NCBI RefSeq assembly: GCF_002245625.1
Contig: NZ_NOIG01000010.1
Span: 186,001 to 250,000 of the forward strand
DNA from: Acidovorax kalamii
GTDB lineage: Bacteria; Pseudomonadota; Gammaproteobacteria; Burkholderiales; Burkholderiaceae_C
Direction: 5' to 3'
Length of the DNA stretch: 64,000 nt
The notes beneath the pieces are model-generated. The model was not told the DNA's origin, ran no database searches, and saw nothing but the letters and a program-made list of their open reading frames with translations. Positions 26,042 through 34,691 of the stretch are shown here, piece by piece. Position numbers and translations under genes: made by a program. How positions within the stretch are numbered: the first letter of the stretch is position 1; the number at the start of each line of letters is the position of its first letter.

Positions 26042-26596
26042 TCACTTGCACCGGATGGAGCAAGCAAAAAGCGGATGGCCCTGGACCAGGGTGGGCGGGC
26101 CCAGGCGATGGGATTCAAAACCTGTACGGCGCAGCAGACGCTCCACACCCAGTGGAGATACCGTGACCATGCGTTGGGCCCCGTGTGCCATTGCGCAGCG
26201 GCTGGCCGCTTGCAGCAGGCCGGTGGTGATGGGCGAGGAGAACTGGTCGAGCGCGGAGCCCGTGGGCCCTGAAAAATCCATCGCTGCAAAGCGGGACAGC
26301 TCCCACACCTCTGGTGCTTCGGGGGGCGGGGCGCCATTGAGCAATTGCGGAAACACTTCGGCCAGCAGGTAGGGGCGGGTTGTGGGCAGCAGCCGGGCGG
26401 TGCCAATCACTTCGCCGTCTTCGTTCTGGGCGATGACATAGACGGTGTCACCCCGGTCGAACTGGTCCAGCTCCAGGGCATCGCGGCAGTGCAGCTGCCA
26501 GCCCAGTTTTTCCACAAAAACACGATGCCGGTACCGGGCCATGCGCGTCATCAGTGGCGGATGCAATTCAGCAGAGCAGCCAGAGGTGATACGCAT
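26042..26596 (-). CDS. LuxI-family acyl-homoserine-lactone synthase
   Basis: This 184-residue AHL synthase makes a diffusible signal from S-adenosylmethionine and an acyl-ACP. The conserved residues are all present, one position below the usual LuxI/TraI numbering: R23, F27, W33, E42, D44, D47, R68, F82, E99 and R102 (GTARLLPTTRPY, VFPQL, WELSRFA). The start MRITSGCSAE at 26596 is chosen because AAGGA sits eight bases before it; the alternative ATG at 26611 contains that site inside its codons. It is the first gene of a minus-strand unit with cysC, DHH phosphoesterase and sulfotransferase. A lux box lies upstream. Acyl chain length cannot be read from sequence. Confidence 0.95.
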   Translation of the reverse strand: MRITSGCSAELHPPLMTRMARYRHRVFVEKLGWQLHCRDALELDQFDRGDTVYVIAQNEDGEVIGTARLLPTTRPYLLAEVFPQLLNGAPPPEAPEVWELSRFAAMDFSGPTGSALDQFSSPITTGLLQAASRCAMAHGAQRMVTVSPLGVERLLRRTGFESHRLGPPTLVQGHPLFACSIRCK

Positions 26597-26622
26597 CGGA
26601 GATTCCTTCATGAGTTTTACCC

Positions 26623-26669
26623 ATTAGAAAATCACACGGAAATATTTGTAACTACCAACTCTGGTAGGT
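26623..26669 (-). promoter_or_regulatory. luxI promoter with lux box
   Basis: The 20-bp lux box ACCTACCAGAGTTGGTAGTT (26669 to 26650 on the minus strand) has perfect 6-bp arms CTACCA/TGGTAG around GAGT. A -10-like TCTAAT lies at 26628-26623. A start site near 26617 would place the lux box centre at -42.5, the usual class II spacing for LuxR-type activation of luxI. Confidence 0.8.
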
Positions 26670-26815
26670 GTTGCTGGGCGCCTTTCTTGTCAGAATCAGC
26701 TCGCCAAAGGGCTTCAATGCCGCCAGAATGTGGAAAAACGTAACCGTAGTTTGATGGTGCGCAGTGCGCACGCAGATGGTCAGTCTCTGTGGGGTGGCGC
26801 TCGGGTTGGAGTCCT

Positions 26816-27529
26816 ATGACAAGCTGGCAAGAAGATCTTTTGGGGGTGATGGATCGCGCGCAGTCTGAGCAGGAGGTTTTTTGCAAAATCGAGCTTGCTG
26901 CGCAAGCCCTGGGGTTTGAGTACTGCGCTTATGGCCTGCGGGTACCCATGCCCTTGTCCAACCCGAAGACCATTTTTTTGAACAACTACCCGCAGGCTTG
27001 GCAGGAGCGGTATGTGCGGCAGGGCTATGTGCAGGTGGATCCCACCGTGCAGCATGGGTGCCGCAAGCAGACTCCACTGGTCTGGTCGGACGACGTGTTT
27101 GCATCGGCCCAGGATTTCTGGGAAGACGCGCGTTCGTTCGGCCTGCGCTTTGGATGGGCGCAATCGTGCATTGACGGGGGTGGGGTGCGCGGCATGCTGA
27201 CACTGGCGCGTTCGTCCGAGGCCCTGACATCCGACGAGATTGCCCGCAGCGAGATGAAGATGCGCTGGCTGGCGCACATTGCGCACCTGATCCTGTCGCG
27301 CATCTTTACGACACGCCAGGCCGAAGAGATGCAGCCGCATCTGACGGCCAGAGAAATCGAGGTGCTCAAATGGACCGCCGACGGCAAGACCTCTGCCGAC
27401 ATCTCCTCGCTGCTGGATGTGTCGGAAAACACCGTGAACTTCCACGTCAAGAATGCCGTGACCAAACTGCAAACTACCAACAAGACGGCCGCCACCGTGC
27501 GTGCCGCCATGCTGGGGTTGCTGGGCTGA
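26816..27529 (+). CDS. LuxR-family quorum-sensing regulator
   Basis: This 237-residue regulator has an N-terminal autoinducer-binding domain (about 1-165) with the expected W62, Y66, D75-P76 and W90, and a C-terminal LuxR helix-turn-helix (176-237; TAREIEVLKWTADGKTS then SENTVNFHVKNAVTKLQ) with the invariant Glu, Leu and Gly. The start MTSWQEDLLG at 26816 has GGAG five bases upstream; a longer reading begins at 26789. It is divergent from luxI across 219 bases containing one lux box. It should bind the AHL made by the neighbouring synthase and activate the luxI-led unit. Confidence 0.95.
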   Translation: MTSWQEDLLGVMDRAQSEQEVFCKIELAAQALGFEYCAYGLRVPMPLSNPKTIFLNNYPQAWQERYVRQGYVQVDPTVQHGCRKQTPLVWSDDVFASAQDFWEDARSFGLRFGWAQSCIDGGGVRGMLTLARSSEALTSDEIARSEMKMRWLAHIAHLILSRIFTTRQAEEMQPHLTAREIEVLKWTADGKTSADISSLLDVSENTVNFHVKNAVTKLQTTNKTAATVRAAMLGLLG

Positions 27530-27614
27530 TGCTGCTGCCTTCAGGCGCTGCAGGCCCTTGCGGCAGTGTCAGCCAGGGGTGGGTGCCCATCGGGGCGATC
27601 GGCGGAGAACGAGC

Positions 27615-28022
27615 GTGAACCCCGTGCAGGTATCGCCAGATGGCCTGTTGCGACTGTCGATTGACGAACTGCTGTCGCTGCCTATCCGCCACCTGATGTC
27701 GGCGGTGGACCTGGACTTGGTGGAGCCGCGTGCTGCGGTGTGCGGATGCGAGACTACCATCAGTGGCTACACGGAATGGGTGAGCGCGTCCTGCCCTGTG
27801 GTGTCCATCGGCTGGGACTGGCATATCCGTCTCTGGACAGCACAGCGGCCTTTTGCTCTTGCACGGCTGGGCCAGCCCCGCAGCAACGTGATGCTGGTGT
27901 ACTCCACGGGCAATGACACCGGGTGGCACAAGAACCTTGAGCTGCTGTCAACGGTGGTGGATGCGTTGCCCTGGCAGGAGCAGTTGAGCCAGTCGGTCGC
28001 GGCGCTGCTGCCCGTTCACTGA
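27615..28022 (+). CDS. DUF4902-like protein next to luxR
   Basis: The 135-residue protein starts at GTG 27615, chosen because GGAGAAC lies eight bases before it. It resembles the DUF4902 proteins that I recall next to luxI/luxR genes in Burkholderiales. It has conserved-looking blocks SIGWDWHIRLW, RSNVMLVYSTGNDTGWHKNLELL and a C-terminal helix. No signal peptide or DNA-binding motif is visible. It begins 85 bases after luxR on the same strand and may be co-transcribed. A role in modulating quorum sensing is suggested only by position. The family assignment is from memory and moderate in confidence. Confidence 0.65.
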   Translation: MNPVQVSPDGLLRLSIDELLSLPIRHLMSAVDLDLVEPRAAVCGCETTISGYTEWVSASCPVVSIGWDWHIRLWTAQRPFALARLGQPRSNVMLVYSTGNDTGWHKNLELLSTVVDALPWQEQLSQSVAALLPVH

Positions 28023-28027
28023 GTTGG

Positions 28028-28060
28028 CTTGCTATTAAAGAAATAGCTAAATATGAGCCC
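28028..28060. repeat. Short fragment of the dispersed repeat
   Basis: TTGCTATTAAAGAAATAGCT resembles the end of the dispersed repeat (compare TAGCTATAAAAACAGGAG at 18405). It lies between the convergent DUF4902-like and pseudouridine synthase genes and forms an AT-rich inverted repeat (GCTATT/AATAGC). Confidence 0.45.
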
Positions 28061-28087
28061 CATCAGGCGGTGGGCGGCAAAAAAGCT

Positions 28088-28828
28088 TCAAAAGTCAGCT
28101 ACCAGCTCCCACCGCATGGGCTGCCCGGTAGCGGGGTGCGCCAATGCCAGTTCTGCGGCATGCAGCAACAGGCGTGAGGACTGGGCCTGTGTGGCGGCAT
28201 CCGCATACAACGTGTCTCCCAGGATCGGGTGGCCCATGGCGGCCATGTGCACGCGCAGCTGGTGCGTGCGACCCGTCAGGGGCTCGAGCTCGACACGGGT
28301 GGTTCTGGCAGTCAAATCATGTGACAGCGTGCGCCAGCGGGTATGGCTGGGCTTGCCGTGCACTGCATCGATCACGCGCAAGGGGCGCCGCTCCCAATCA
28401 GCGGCGATGGGCAGGTGGATGTCTGCCCAGGTGCCGGCCGGGGCGTCCACCAAGCCTTGAACTATCGCGACGTAGCGTTTGTGAACCTGCCGCTGCTCAA
28501 ATGCCAGGCTCAAGCGCCGTTGTGCATCGGCATGCCGAGCCATCAGCACCAGACCCGAAGTGGCCTGGTCCAGTCGATGCACGATGAGTGCGCCCGGCCA
28601 GTGCGACTGGGCGCGTGCGCTCAGGCAGTCCTGTTTGTCGATGCCGCGCCCCGGCACGCACAGCAGGCCAGAGGGCTTGTACAGCACCAGCACGTCGGCG
28701 TCCTCATGCAGCGCCACCGGAGGAGCGCATAGGTCTTGAGGGTTTGCAACGCGCTCGACGTGGTTGACCTCTGCCGATACCGTGGGCGCCAAGAATGCAG
28801 CCTGCGCAAAGGTCTCAGCTTGCGGCAT
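28088..28828 (-). CDS. RluA-family RNA pseudouridine synthase
   Basis: This 246-residue enzyme of the RluA family converts a uridine in rRNA or tRNA to pseudouridine. The catalytic motif is HRLDQATSG with D87, preceded by LYKPSGLLCVPG and followed by LEPLTGRTHQLRVHMAAMGHPILGD. It lacks an S4 domain, like RluA itself (which modifies 23S rRNA U746 and tRNA U32), so that type is likeliest. Its start overlaps the end of the histidine kinase gene by 14 bases, which suggests coupled expression, although no functional link is evident. Confidence 0.92.
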   Translation of the reverse strand: MPQAETFAQAAFLAPTVSAEVNHVERVANPQDLCAPPVALHEDADVLVLYKPSGLLCVPGRGIDKQDCLSARAQSHWPGALIVHRLDQATSGLVLMARHADAQRRLSLAFEQRQVHKRYVAIVQGLVDAPAGTWADIHLPIAADWERRPLRVIDAVHGKPSHTRWRTLSHDLTARTTRVELEPLTGRTHQLRVHMAAMGHPILGDTLYADAATQAQSSRLLLHAAELALAHPATGQPMRWELVADF

Positions 28829-31010
28829 GGTTGTCGCCCCTCACCAGGCGCTCAACGGTGGCGCAAAGCTCTTCAACGTCATTGGGCTTGTGGATCAGCG
28901 CCTGTGCGCCTTCGGCCAGCGCGGCCTGCTCGATCTCGGCCGTGACATAGCCAGAGGCCAGGGCCACGGGCAGGCCGGGGCGGATGAGGCGCGCCTCGCG
29001 CACCAGATCCACGCCGCAGAAGCCGGGCATGTTGTAGTCGGTCACCAGCAGGTCGTAGCGCTGGGGCGCCGTGCGCAGCGCGGCAGTGGCCTCGTGGGGA
29101 TCGGTGAAGCCGCTCACCTCGTAGCCCCGGCGGCGCAGCAGGCGTTGCACCAGAAAGACCAGGGCCTGGTCGTCGTCCACGTACATCACATGGGGCTTCT
29201 GGCGCGGCGTGGAGGTCGCGGCTGCGGTGGCCAATGGTGCGGCGGGCGCAGCCGGTGCTGCCGGGGCAGGCGCCGGGGGGGCGGTTGTCTGGCCCGTTGC
29301 GACCGGAAAGTACAGCGTGAACCGGCTGCCCTGGCCGGGCGTGCTTTGCACGTCCACACCACCTTCGTGTGTGCGCATCACACCATGCACTACGGCCAGG
29401 CCCAGGCCCGTGCCCTGGCCCACGGGCTTGGTGGTGAAAAAGGGCTCGAAGATGCGCTCCAGTGTGGCCGCCTCCATGCCGGGGCCGCTGTCGCGCACCG
29501 TCAGGGCCACGTAGTCGATGGGCGCCAGGCCCAGGCGTTCGGTCAGGCGCTGGTCGGGCTGCACCGTGGCGGCCTCCACATGGATGCTGCCGCGCTCGCC
29601 GCCCTGGCCCTGGATGGCGTGGACGGCGTTGGTGCACAGGTTGAGCAAGGCCTGCTCGACCTGGGTGGCGTCGGCCAGCACGGGGGGCAACCCTGCCTGC
29701 AACTGCATGTGCAGCTCGATGGCGGGGGGCAGGGTCACGCGCAGCAGGCGTTCGGTGTCGTGCACCACCTCGGCCAGCGACACGGCCGAGCGCTGCGGGG
29801 GCTCGTTGCGGCTGAAGGTGAGGATCTGGCGCACCAGGTCGCGCGCGCGGCGGCCAGCCTTGTCGATCTCCAGCAGGCTCTCCAGCACGGGCGAGCCTGC
29901 GGCGCAATCGGCCTTGGCCAGTTCCACGTTGCCCAGGATCGCGCCCAGGATGTTGTTGAAGTCGTGCGCAATGCCCCCGGCCATGGTGCCCACGGCCTGC
30001 ATCTTGTGCGACTCGCGCAGCTGGGCCTCCAGCTCGTTGCGGTGCGCTTCGGCCTTCTTGCGACCGGTGAGGTCGCGCGCGAACACGGTGGTGGTCTCGC
30101 CCCCGCCTACGCTTTCTGCATGGCGCTCGAACGACACGCTCACTTCCACGGCCAGTTCCTTGCCGCTGGCGGTGAGGGCCGTCATCTCGCCCAGAAGTGC
30201 CTGCGTGGTGAGCTGCGCAAACGCGAGGGCTTGCGCCGCATCGGGCAAGAAGCGGTCGAGCGTGCTGCCCAGTGCGTCGCTGGCACTGCACTGGAACAGC
30301 GCGGCCGCTGTGGGGTTGAACACGGTGATGCGCTGGTGCTGGTCCACGCAGATGATGGCGTCCAGCGCCGAATTGATGACGGCTTCGAGCCGCTTCTCGC
30401 TGGCGTGCAGTTGTTCGTTGCGCTGCTGCAGTGTGAGCGCGCTGTGCTGAAGCGCCTGGCGCTCGGCCAGCAGCGGGCCCTGGTCGATCACCGCGCACAA
30501 AAATTGGGACAACGGTGCGCCGCTGGCCTGGGGTGCCTCGATGTGCGCGATGTGCAGGTCGCCCGTGATGCGGCTGGTGTCGTTGATGAGGAACACCACC
30601 TCCTTGGCCTCGCTGTGCCCCAGGTCCTGCGCCTGGGCAAAGGCCTCGCGCACGCGGGCGGCGTCCTGTGGGCACACAAAAGGCATCAGCGCGGTCAGCG
30701 GCCGGTCGCGTTCGGTGGGCTGGAAGGAGCGGTGGGCCATCGAATTGGCCTGCACCACCATGTCGTGCTCGTCCACCACCATGAGGGCCAGGGGCACACT
30801 GGCAAACAGGGTCTCGAAGCGTTCGTAGGCGCTCTCGGCCACGGCCTGGCTGTAGCGCAGCACCTTGTTCTGGCTTTCCAGCTCAGCCTGGTAGGCGCGC
30901 AGCTCGGCCACCAGGCCTTCGGCCGGGGCGACGGAGGGCCGCGGGTGATTGTCGGCCGGGGTGGGCCGCCGACCTGAAGGGTCCAGGAAGGACAGATCGG
31001 GTTCAGTCAT
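28815..31010 (-). CDS. PAS-type hybrid histidine kinase with receiver
   Basis: This 731-residue protein has a coiled-coil start (AELRAYQAELESQNKVL), two PAS domains (about 60-170 and 205-325), a HisKA domain with H349 in GGIAHDFNNILG, a HATPase domain (NAVHAIQG, DSGPGM, GTGLGLA), an Ala/Pro linker and a C-terminal receiver with the phosphate acceptor D658 (VTDYNMPG) and the acidic pair in YVDDDQA. No TM helix is seen, so it is a soluble sensor. The start MTEPDLSFLD at 31010 is preferred; a longer reading from 31088 is Pro/Ala-rich and doubtful. It has no cognate regulator gene next to it. The signal is unknown. Confidence 0.92.
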   Translation of the reverse strand: MTEPDLSFLDPSGRRPTPADNHPRPSVAPAEGLVAELRAYQAELESQNKVLRYSQAVAESAYERFETLFASVPLALMVVDEHDMVVQANSMAHRSFQPTERDRPLTALMPFVCPQDAARVREAFAQAQDLGHSEAKEVVFLINDTSRITGDLHIAHIEAPQASGAPLSQFLCAVIDQGPLLAERQALQHSALTLQQRNEQLHASEKRLEAVINSALDAIICVDQHQRITVFNPTAAALFQCSASDALGSTLDRFLPDAAQALAFAQLTTQALLGEMTALTASGKELAVEVSVSFERHAESVGGGETTTVFARDLTGRKKAEAHRNELEAQLRESHKMQAVGTMAGGIAHDFNNILGAILGNVELAKADCAAGSPVLESLLEIDKAGRRARDLVRQILTFSRNEPPQRSAVSLAEVVHDTERLLRVTLPPAIELHMQLQAGLPPVLADATQVEQALLNLCTNAVHAIQGQGGERGSIHVEAATVQPDQRLTERLGLAPIDYVALTVRDSGPGMEAATLERIFEPFFTTKPVGQGTGLGLAVVHGVMRTHEGGVDVQSTPGQGSRFTLYFPVATGQTTAPPAPAPAAPAAPAAPLATAAATSTPRQKPHVMYVDDDQALVFLVQRLLRRRGYEVSGFTDPHEATAALRTAPQRYDLLVTDYNMPGFCGVDLVREARLIRPGLPVALASGYVTAEIEQAALAEGAQALIHKPNDVEELCATVERLVRGDNHAAS

Positions 31011-31303
31011 GGGGCGGGCGCGGCCAGGGAATGGGACGGGGAATTGGGCAGGAAGTGGGGCGGGGAGAGCGGGTGCACACCGCGCCATGCTGTGGGCCAG
31101 AACGCATGGCTGCGAGTGTACGCCCGCAGGCTGCAGGCCCCGGGTGCAGGTACGAATCCGATTGATTTGGGGCGCGATTGTTGACCGATTGCGAACAATC
31201 CTTTTCCGCAGCGGGGCTTACTCAAAGAAAACCGGGTCTTTACAGTTCAACCATCCGCTTTTTCTTAGTTCAAACCCGTTTGCCGATTTCAGGAATCCTT
31301 GCC

Positions 31304-31963
31304 ATGAGCCCCGTTGACACCACCGCTGCCCAACCCCTGCTGAACAAACTGCAATGGCGCTATGCCGCCAAGAAGATGAACCCCTCCAAGGCCGTGCCGC
31401 AGGAGAAGGTCGAGCGCATCCTGGAGGCCGCCCGCCTGGCCCCCACTTCCAGCGGCCTGCAGCCTTTCGAGATCATTGTGGTGACCGACCCCGCCGTGCG
31501 CGCCAAGATCCAGCCCATCGCCTGGAACCAGGCCCAGATCACCGACGGCTCGCACCTGCTGGTGTTTGCTGCGTGGGACAACTACACGGCCGACCGCATC
31601 AACATGATGTTCGACCTGACCAACGAGCAGCGCGGCTTCAAGAACGAAGGCTGGGAAAACTACCGCCAGATGCTGCTGTCCAGCTACCCCCAGCGCGATG
31701 CCGAGGTGAACTTCCAGCACGCCGCACGCCAAGCCTACATCGGCATGAGCGCAGCGTTGATCGCTGCAGCGTTTGAAGAAGTGGATTCCACCCCCATGGA
31801 GGGTTTTGATCCCAATGCGCTGGACGAAATCCTGGATCTGCGCGCCCGTGGCCTGCGCAGTGTGGCGATTCTGCCCCTGGGCTACCGTGCCGACGAAGGC
31901 GACTGGCTGGTGAACCTGAAGAAGGTGCGCCGCCCCCGCGAGCAGTTCGTGACCGAAGTCTGA
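31304..31963 (+). CDS. NfsB-type NAD(P)H nitroreductase (219 aa)
   Basis: This is an FMN-binding nitroreductase of the NfsB/dihydropteridine reductase type. The N-terminal FMN contact region is KLQWRYAAKKMNPSKAVP with ARLAPTSSGLQPFEIIVV, and the C-terminal RSVAILPLGYRADEGDWL block is typical. AGGA lies about nine bases before the ATG at 31304; a longer in-frame reading from 31178 is upstream sequence. It is a single gene, divergent from the hybrid kinase and closed by a strong terminator. The upstream 293 bases hold an AT-rich stretch (31195-31290) likely to contain its promoter. Confidence 0.9.
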   Translation: MSPVDTTAAQPLLNKLQWRYAAKKMNPSKAVPQEKVERILEAARLAPTSSGLQPFEIIVVTDPAVRAKIQPIAWNQAQITDGSHLLVFAAWDNYTADRINMMFDLTNEQRGFKNEGWENYRQMLLSSYPQRDAEVNFQHAARQAYIGMSAALIAAAFEEVDSTPMEGFDPNALDEILDLRARGLRSVAILPLGYRADEGDWLVNLKKVRRPREQFVTEV

Positions 31964-31980
31964 GTCGTTCGCTTTCAGTC

Positions 31981-32010
31981 AAAGGCCGGGCATTTGCCCG
32001 GCCTTTTTTG
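31981..32010 (+). terminator. Intrinsic terminator after nitroreductase
   Basis: AAAGGCCGGGCA and TGCCCGGCCTTT form a 12-bp GC-rich stem, followed by TTTT. The symmetrical A/T ends mean it may also work for the convergent MFS gene. Confidence 0.9.
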
Positions 32011-32023
32011 CGCGCGCAGGGTT

Positions 32024-33376
32024 TCAGCGCGTGGCGGGTGTCGTATCTGTGACGCTGCGCATGGGTGTCAGCACCCAGGCCAGCGCAGCCAGCACCACCA
32101 GCGTGCCGCCGCTGGCCGCAAACAGCTGTGGCAGCGTGATGCTTTTCATCACCCAGCCCATCACCGCCGCAGAGATGGGCGCCAGGCCCATGAAGATGAA
32201 CATGAACAGGCTCATTGCCCGGCCCAGCAGCGCCGGGGGCACACGCTGCTGTATCCAGGTGAACACGCTCACCTGCATGAAACCGCCCAGCAGGCCAATC
32301 ACCAGCATCAGCAGCGCGCCCTGCCACACGGCGGTGATCAGGCCCATGGGCACGAACAGTGCACCGATGACCGCGTCGAACGCCAGGATGGTCATGCCCA
32401 GGCTGCCGATGCGCAGCCGGGGCAGCATGCCCGAAACCACCATGCCCAGCAGCGTGCCCGCGCCATGGGCGCCCACGATGATGCCGAAGGCGGCGGCGCC
32501 CAGCGTGGGCGTGCTGCTGGCCAGCACGGGGATCGCGATGTGGATGGGCCCCATGATGAACAAGGCGATCGCGCTCCAGTAGAGAAAGCAGGTGCGCAGC
32601 TCGCCATCGCGCCAGAAATGCGCCAGGCCCTGGGCCACCGACGCCAGCACGGCCTGCGGCGCTGCCGCAGGGGCTGCGCTGCCTGCGTGGGTTTGCACCT
32701 TGGACAGTGTCCAGGCCGACACCGCAAAACTCAGCGCATCCAGCGCAAACGCGATGCCGATGCCCGTGGCATTGGCGCGCGCGCCGCCCTCGCTACCGGC
32801 AGAGGCGGTCGAGGCATCGCCAAACAGCGCGATCAACAGGCCCGCCAGCAGCGGCCCGAGGAACATCGTGAGCTGGCGCAAGCCCAGGTTCACGCCGTTC
32901 GCCGCCTGCAACTGGTGGCGCGCCACCACGTTTGGCATCATGGCCGTGCCGGCCGGGATGCTGAAGGCCGTGGCAAGGCCAATGCCCAGGGACAGCACGT
33001 ACACCATCCACAGTGCCAGGCTGTCGGCCAGCACCAGCCCCGCCAGCACGGCCAGCAGCACGAGGTTGACGTACTTGGTGACCATCAGCACCTGTTTGGG
33101 CGAATGCCGGTCCACCAGCGCGCCTCCGATCAGGATGAACAGCGCACGCGGCACGCTGACCAGGGCCAGCACGGTGCCCAGCACCAGGGTGTCGCCCGTC
33201 ATCTGCAGCACCAGCCAGGGCAGCGCGATCAGTGTGAACTGGTCGCCCAGCATGGACAGGAAGGCGCCGCTGGTGAGCCAGCGGAAGTTGCGGTCCTTGA
33301 ACAGCGCAGCGCGCGGGTTGGCGGCCGGGCCTGAAGAGGCCGCAGGCGCGGAAGGGGGCGGGGTATCAGGTCGCAT
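32024..33376 (-). CDS. MFS transporter
   Basis: This 450-residue membrane protein of the major facilitator superfamily has about 12 helices. The region ALVDRHSPKQVLMVTKYVN corresponds to the MFS signature loop between TM2 and TM3, and the first helix FLSMLGDQFTLIALPWLVLQM fits the enterobactin exporter-like MFS_3 group. An Ala/Ser-rich cytoplasmic N-terminus of 25 residues precedes it. Its start overlaps the end of the acyltransferase gene by 11 bases, so it is the last gene of a tight minus-strand unit. The substrate is unknown; export of a small molecule is likeliest for this group. Confidence 0.88.
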   Translation of the reverse strand: MRPDTPPPSAPAASSGPAANPRAALFKDRNFRWLTSGAFLSMLGDQFTLIALPWLVLQMTGDTLVLGTVLALVSVPRALFILIGGALVDRHSPKQVLMVTKYVNLVLLAVLAGLVLADSLALWMVYVLSLGIGLATAFSIPAGTAMMPNVVARHQLQAANGVNLGLRQLTMFLGPLLAGLLIALFGDASTASAGSEGGARANATGIGIAFALDALSFAVSAWTLSKVQTHAGSAAPAAAPQAVLASVAQGLAHFWRDGELRTCFLYWSAIALFIMGPIHIAIPVLASSTPTLGAAAFGIIVGAHGAGTLLGMVVSGMLPRLRIGSLGMTILAFDAVIGALFVPMGLITAVWQGALLMLVIGLLGGFMQVSVFTWIQQRVPPALLGRAMSLFMFIFMGLAPISAAVMGWVMKSITLPQLFAASGGTLVVLAALAWVLTPMRSVTDTTPATR

Positions 33377-34646
33377 GGGCAGTCTTTCCAGAAGGTGGGC
33401 GGGTGTGGCGGCGGCCGTTGAGCAACTGGCTCACGGCGGTGAAGCGCACACCCAGGTGGTAGGTGGCCAGGCACAGGGCGGTGGTGGCCAGCACATTGAT
33501 CAGCATCTTGGCCAGCACAGGAATCGGCAGGCCGTGCAGCAGTGCGCCCCACCCAATGGTCATGGGCAGGTGCACCAGGTACACCCAGTACGAGCTGTCG
33601 GCCAGATAGGCCAGCCAGGCGCGGGCCTGCGCCACATGCCGCAGAAAGAACCCGACCAGGGCCAGGCTCCACAGCCAGGAGGCTCCGTTGTAGGCCAGTG
33701 CCATCCAGAACTGCAGGTGCCGCGTGGCCGACACGGGGGTGGCCAGCAGGTCAGTGAAGGCTCCGGAGACCAGGACCAGCACGAAGGCCGATGCCTCGGG
33801 CTGCGCCAGCACCTCCAACAGCACGGCCGTGATCAGAAAGCACGCCAGCCCCAGGCTTGCCAGCATAGGCCAGTGCCTTTCGTAGCGCGCCATCAATGTC
33901 TTCTGCTGCGCATACAGGCACAGCCCAAACCCATAGAACAGTCCGTTGTGCAGCCATTCAGCCAGCGGCGGCAGGAAGGACCCGTTGGGCGTGACAATGC
34001 CATGGTCATAGTCGGCACCAATCCAGGCCAGCGGCAGCGTGAGCACAACGATGCCCAGCGGCGTGCCGCCCAGCCAGGCAACGATGCGCCCCAGGGCGTG
34101 CTGCAGGCCGGCAGGCAGTGCGCGCACGGCGGACCACAGCACGGGTGTCAGCATGGCCAGCCACAGCAGCATCCACAGAAACCACAGGTGCATGGTGTTC
34201 GGGCCCGTTGTCATGGTGGTGTTCTGGGGCATCAGGTTGCGGTCCAGCCCCCACGTGCCTTGGGCCATCCGGTGCAGGAACGCCAGGCCCAGCAGGGCGC
34301 TGAGCACAAACAAAGGAGGCCAGAACACCGCGAACGGCAAACCCAGGCGGCGCAGCCGGTGGCGCACCATGCCGGCCAACCCCCGGCGGTGCACCAGCAG
34401 CGACACAAAAAAACCGGCCAGGATGAAAAACACGGGCATGCGGAACGCATGGATCACGGCGACCAGCAGATCGGCCACCGGGGTGGCCTGGTCGTCGTGC
34501 CAGGGCAGGGGGGAGGGGCGGCTCATGTAGATCACCGCGACATGCAGCACGATGCCCAGCCACATCATAGCGGCGCGCAAATTGTCCAGCGCATGGAGCC
34601 GCAGGCCTGGTGCGGCGGTCCCGGGGGAGAGTGTCGATCCATTCAT
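33366..34646 (-). CDS. Acyltransferase 3 family membrane protein
   Basis: The 426-residue multi-spanning protein belongs to the acyltransferase 3 (OpgC/OafA-like) family, which acylates or succinylates glycans at the inner membrane. The N-terminal RLHALDNLRAAMMWLGIVLH block with a following FRMPVFFILAGFF is characteristic; an H-x-x-L...R pattern is recognisable (H19, R25, H36). The ATG at 34646 is chosen, 45 bases after the end of the MerR gene; an upstream TTG at 34685 would overlap it. It is co-directional with MerR and MFS genes. The acceptor is unknown. Confidence 0.85.
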   Translation of the reverse strand: MNGSTLSPGTAAPGLRLHALDNLRAAMMWLGIVLHVAVIYMSRPSPLPWHDDQATPVADLLVAVIHAFRMPVFFILAGFFVSLLVHRRGLAGMVRHRLRRLGLPFAVFWPPLFVLSALLGLAFLHRMAQGTWGLDRNLMPQNTTMTTGPNTMHLWFLWMLLWLAMLTPVLWSAVRALPAGLQHALGRIVAWLGGTPLGIVVLTLPLAWIGADYDHGIVTPNGSFLPPLAEWLHNGLFYGFGLCLYAQQKTLMARYERHWPMLASLGLACFLITAVLLEVLAQPEASAFVLVLVSGAFTDLLATPVSATRHLQFWMALAYNGASWLWSLALVGFFLRHVAQARAWLAYLADSSYWVYLVHLPMTIGWGALLHGLPIPVLAKMLINVLATTALCLATYHLGVRFTAVSQLLNGRRHTRPPSGKTAHAT

Positions 34647-34691
34647 GGGGACCGACTGTGCAGCCTCACGTCGCGTGAGGGTCAAGCATTT

